Assembly: GCF_018375725.1 (NCBI RefSeq) | Contig: NZ_JAHACR010000078.1 | Location: 1 to 14,697, forward strand | Direction: 5' to 3' | Source: Burkholderia sp. | GTDB taxonomy: Bacteria > Pseudomonadota > Gammaproteobacteria > Burkholderiales > Burkholderiaceae | DNA length: 14,697 nucleotides | Part shown: piece after piece, positions 14,640 through 14,697 of the stretch | How positions within the stretch are numbered: position 1 is the stretch's first letter | How the letters are laid out: the number at the start of each line of letters is the position of its first letter | Program-made: the position numbers and the translations under genes | Notes under the pieces: model-generated | Seen by the model: only the letters and a program-made list of their open reading frames with translations | What the model was told of the DNA's origin: nothing | The model's database searches: none

Positions 14640-14697
14640 TTACTGATCGACGCCGACGATCACGCTCGACGCCTTGAACAGCGCGATCGTCCGTCGG
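14640..14697 (-). CDS. C-terminal end of a probable molybdate-binding Mop/TOBE-domain protein (cut by right edge)
   Basis: Only 18 residues plus the TAA stop are inside the window. They read RRTIALFKASSVIVGVDQ, which resembles the end of a molbindin/Mop (TOBE) domain, where a segment like A-x-I/F-K-A-S-x-V-I-x-A/G-V binds molybdate. Such domains occur in ModE-type regulators, ModC and free molbindins. The molybdopterin-domain gene downstream on the same strand, 300 bases away, fits a molybdenum-related neighbourhood. The piece is too short to say which protein it belongs to. Confidence 0.5.
   Translation of the reverse strand, partial: RRTIALFKASSVIVGVDQ

Overview
The window looks like a piece of a high-GC betaproteobacterial genome, most likely Burkholderia (Burkholderia cepacia complex type). 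The reasons are strong G/C preference at third codon positions, near-identity by eye to remembered Burkholderia MDH, SdhCDAB and GltA proteins, a Gram-negative porin of the Burkholderia type, and the clustering of almost the whole oxidative TCA cycle in one place. I could not run a database search, so the genus is an inference.

Layout. Positions 1-5800 are on the minus strand and read away from a central control region. In transcription order they are mdh (malate dehydrogenase), a CitE-like CoA ester lyase, a small exported protein with an MliC-like domain, prpD (2-methylcitrate dehydratase/aconitase family), and the N-terminal half of acnA (aconitase A), which runs off the left edge. Positions 5801-6097 are the divergent control region, with a perfect 16-bp palindrome and an adjacent perfect 10-bp palindrome. 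On the plus strand follow a GntR/UTRA regulator, then sdhC-sdhD-sdhA-sdhB-sdhE-gltA, tightly packed and closed by a strong intrinsic terminator at 12124-12153. After about 480 bases without a convincing gene comes a plus-strand porin. The right end is minus-strand: a small protein with a sulfite-oxidase-type molybdopterin-binding domain and, cut by the right edge, the last residues of what looks like a molybdate-binding (Mop/TOBE) protein.

Together the cluster encodes citrate synthase, aconitase, succinate dehydrogenase with its FAD-assembly factor, and malate dehydrogenase, plus a lyase and a PrpD whose exact substrates the sequence does not settle. The GntR regulator in the divergent region, next to the palindromes, is the natural candidate to control one or both arms.

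The most notable observation is that mdh is broken by an in-frame TAA at codon 193 with the reading frame otherwise intact on both sides. That is either a sequencing or assembly error or a real nonsense mutation in a core gene. I see no mobile element, CRISPR array, rRNA or tRNA, and no clear undescribed multi-gene system; the rest is conserved core metabolism with a few odd insertions.
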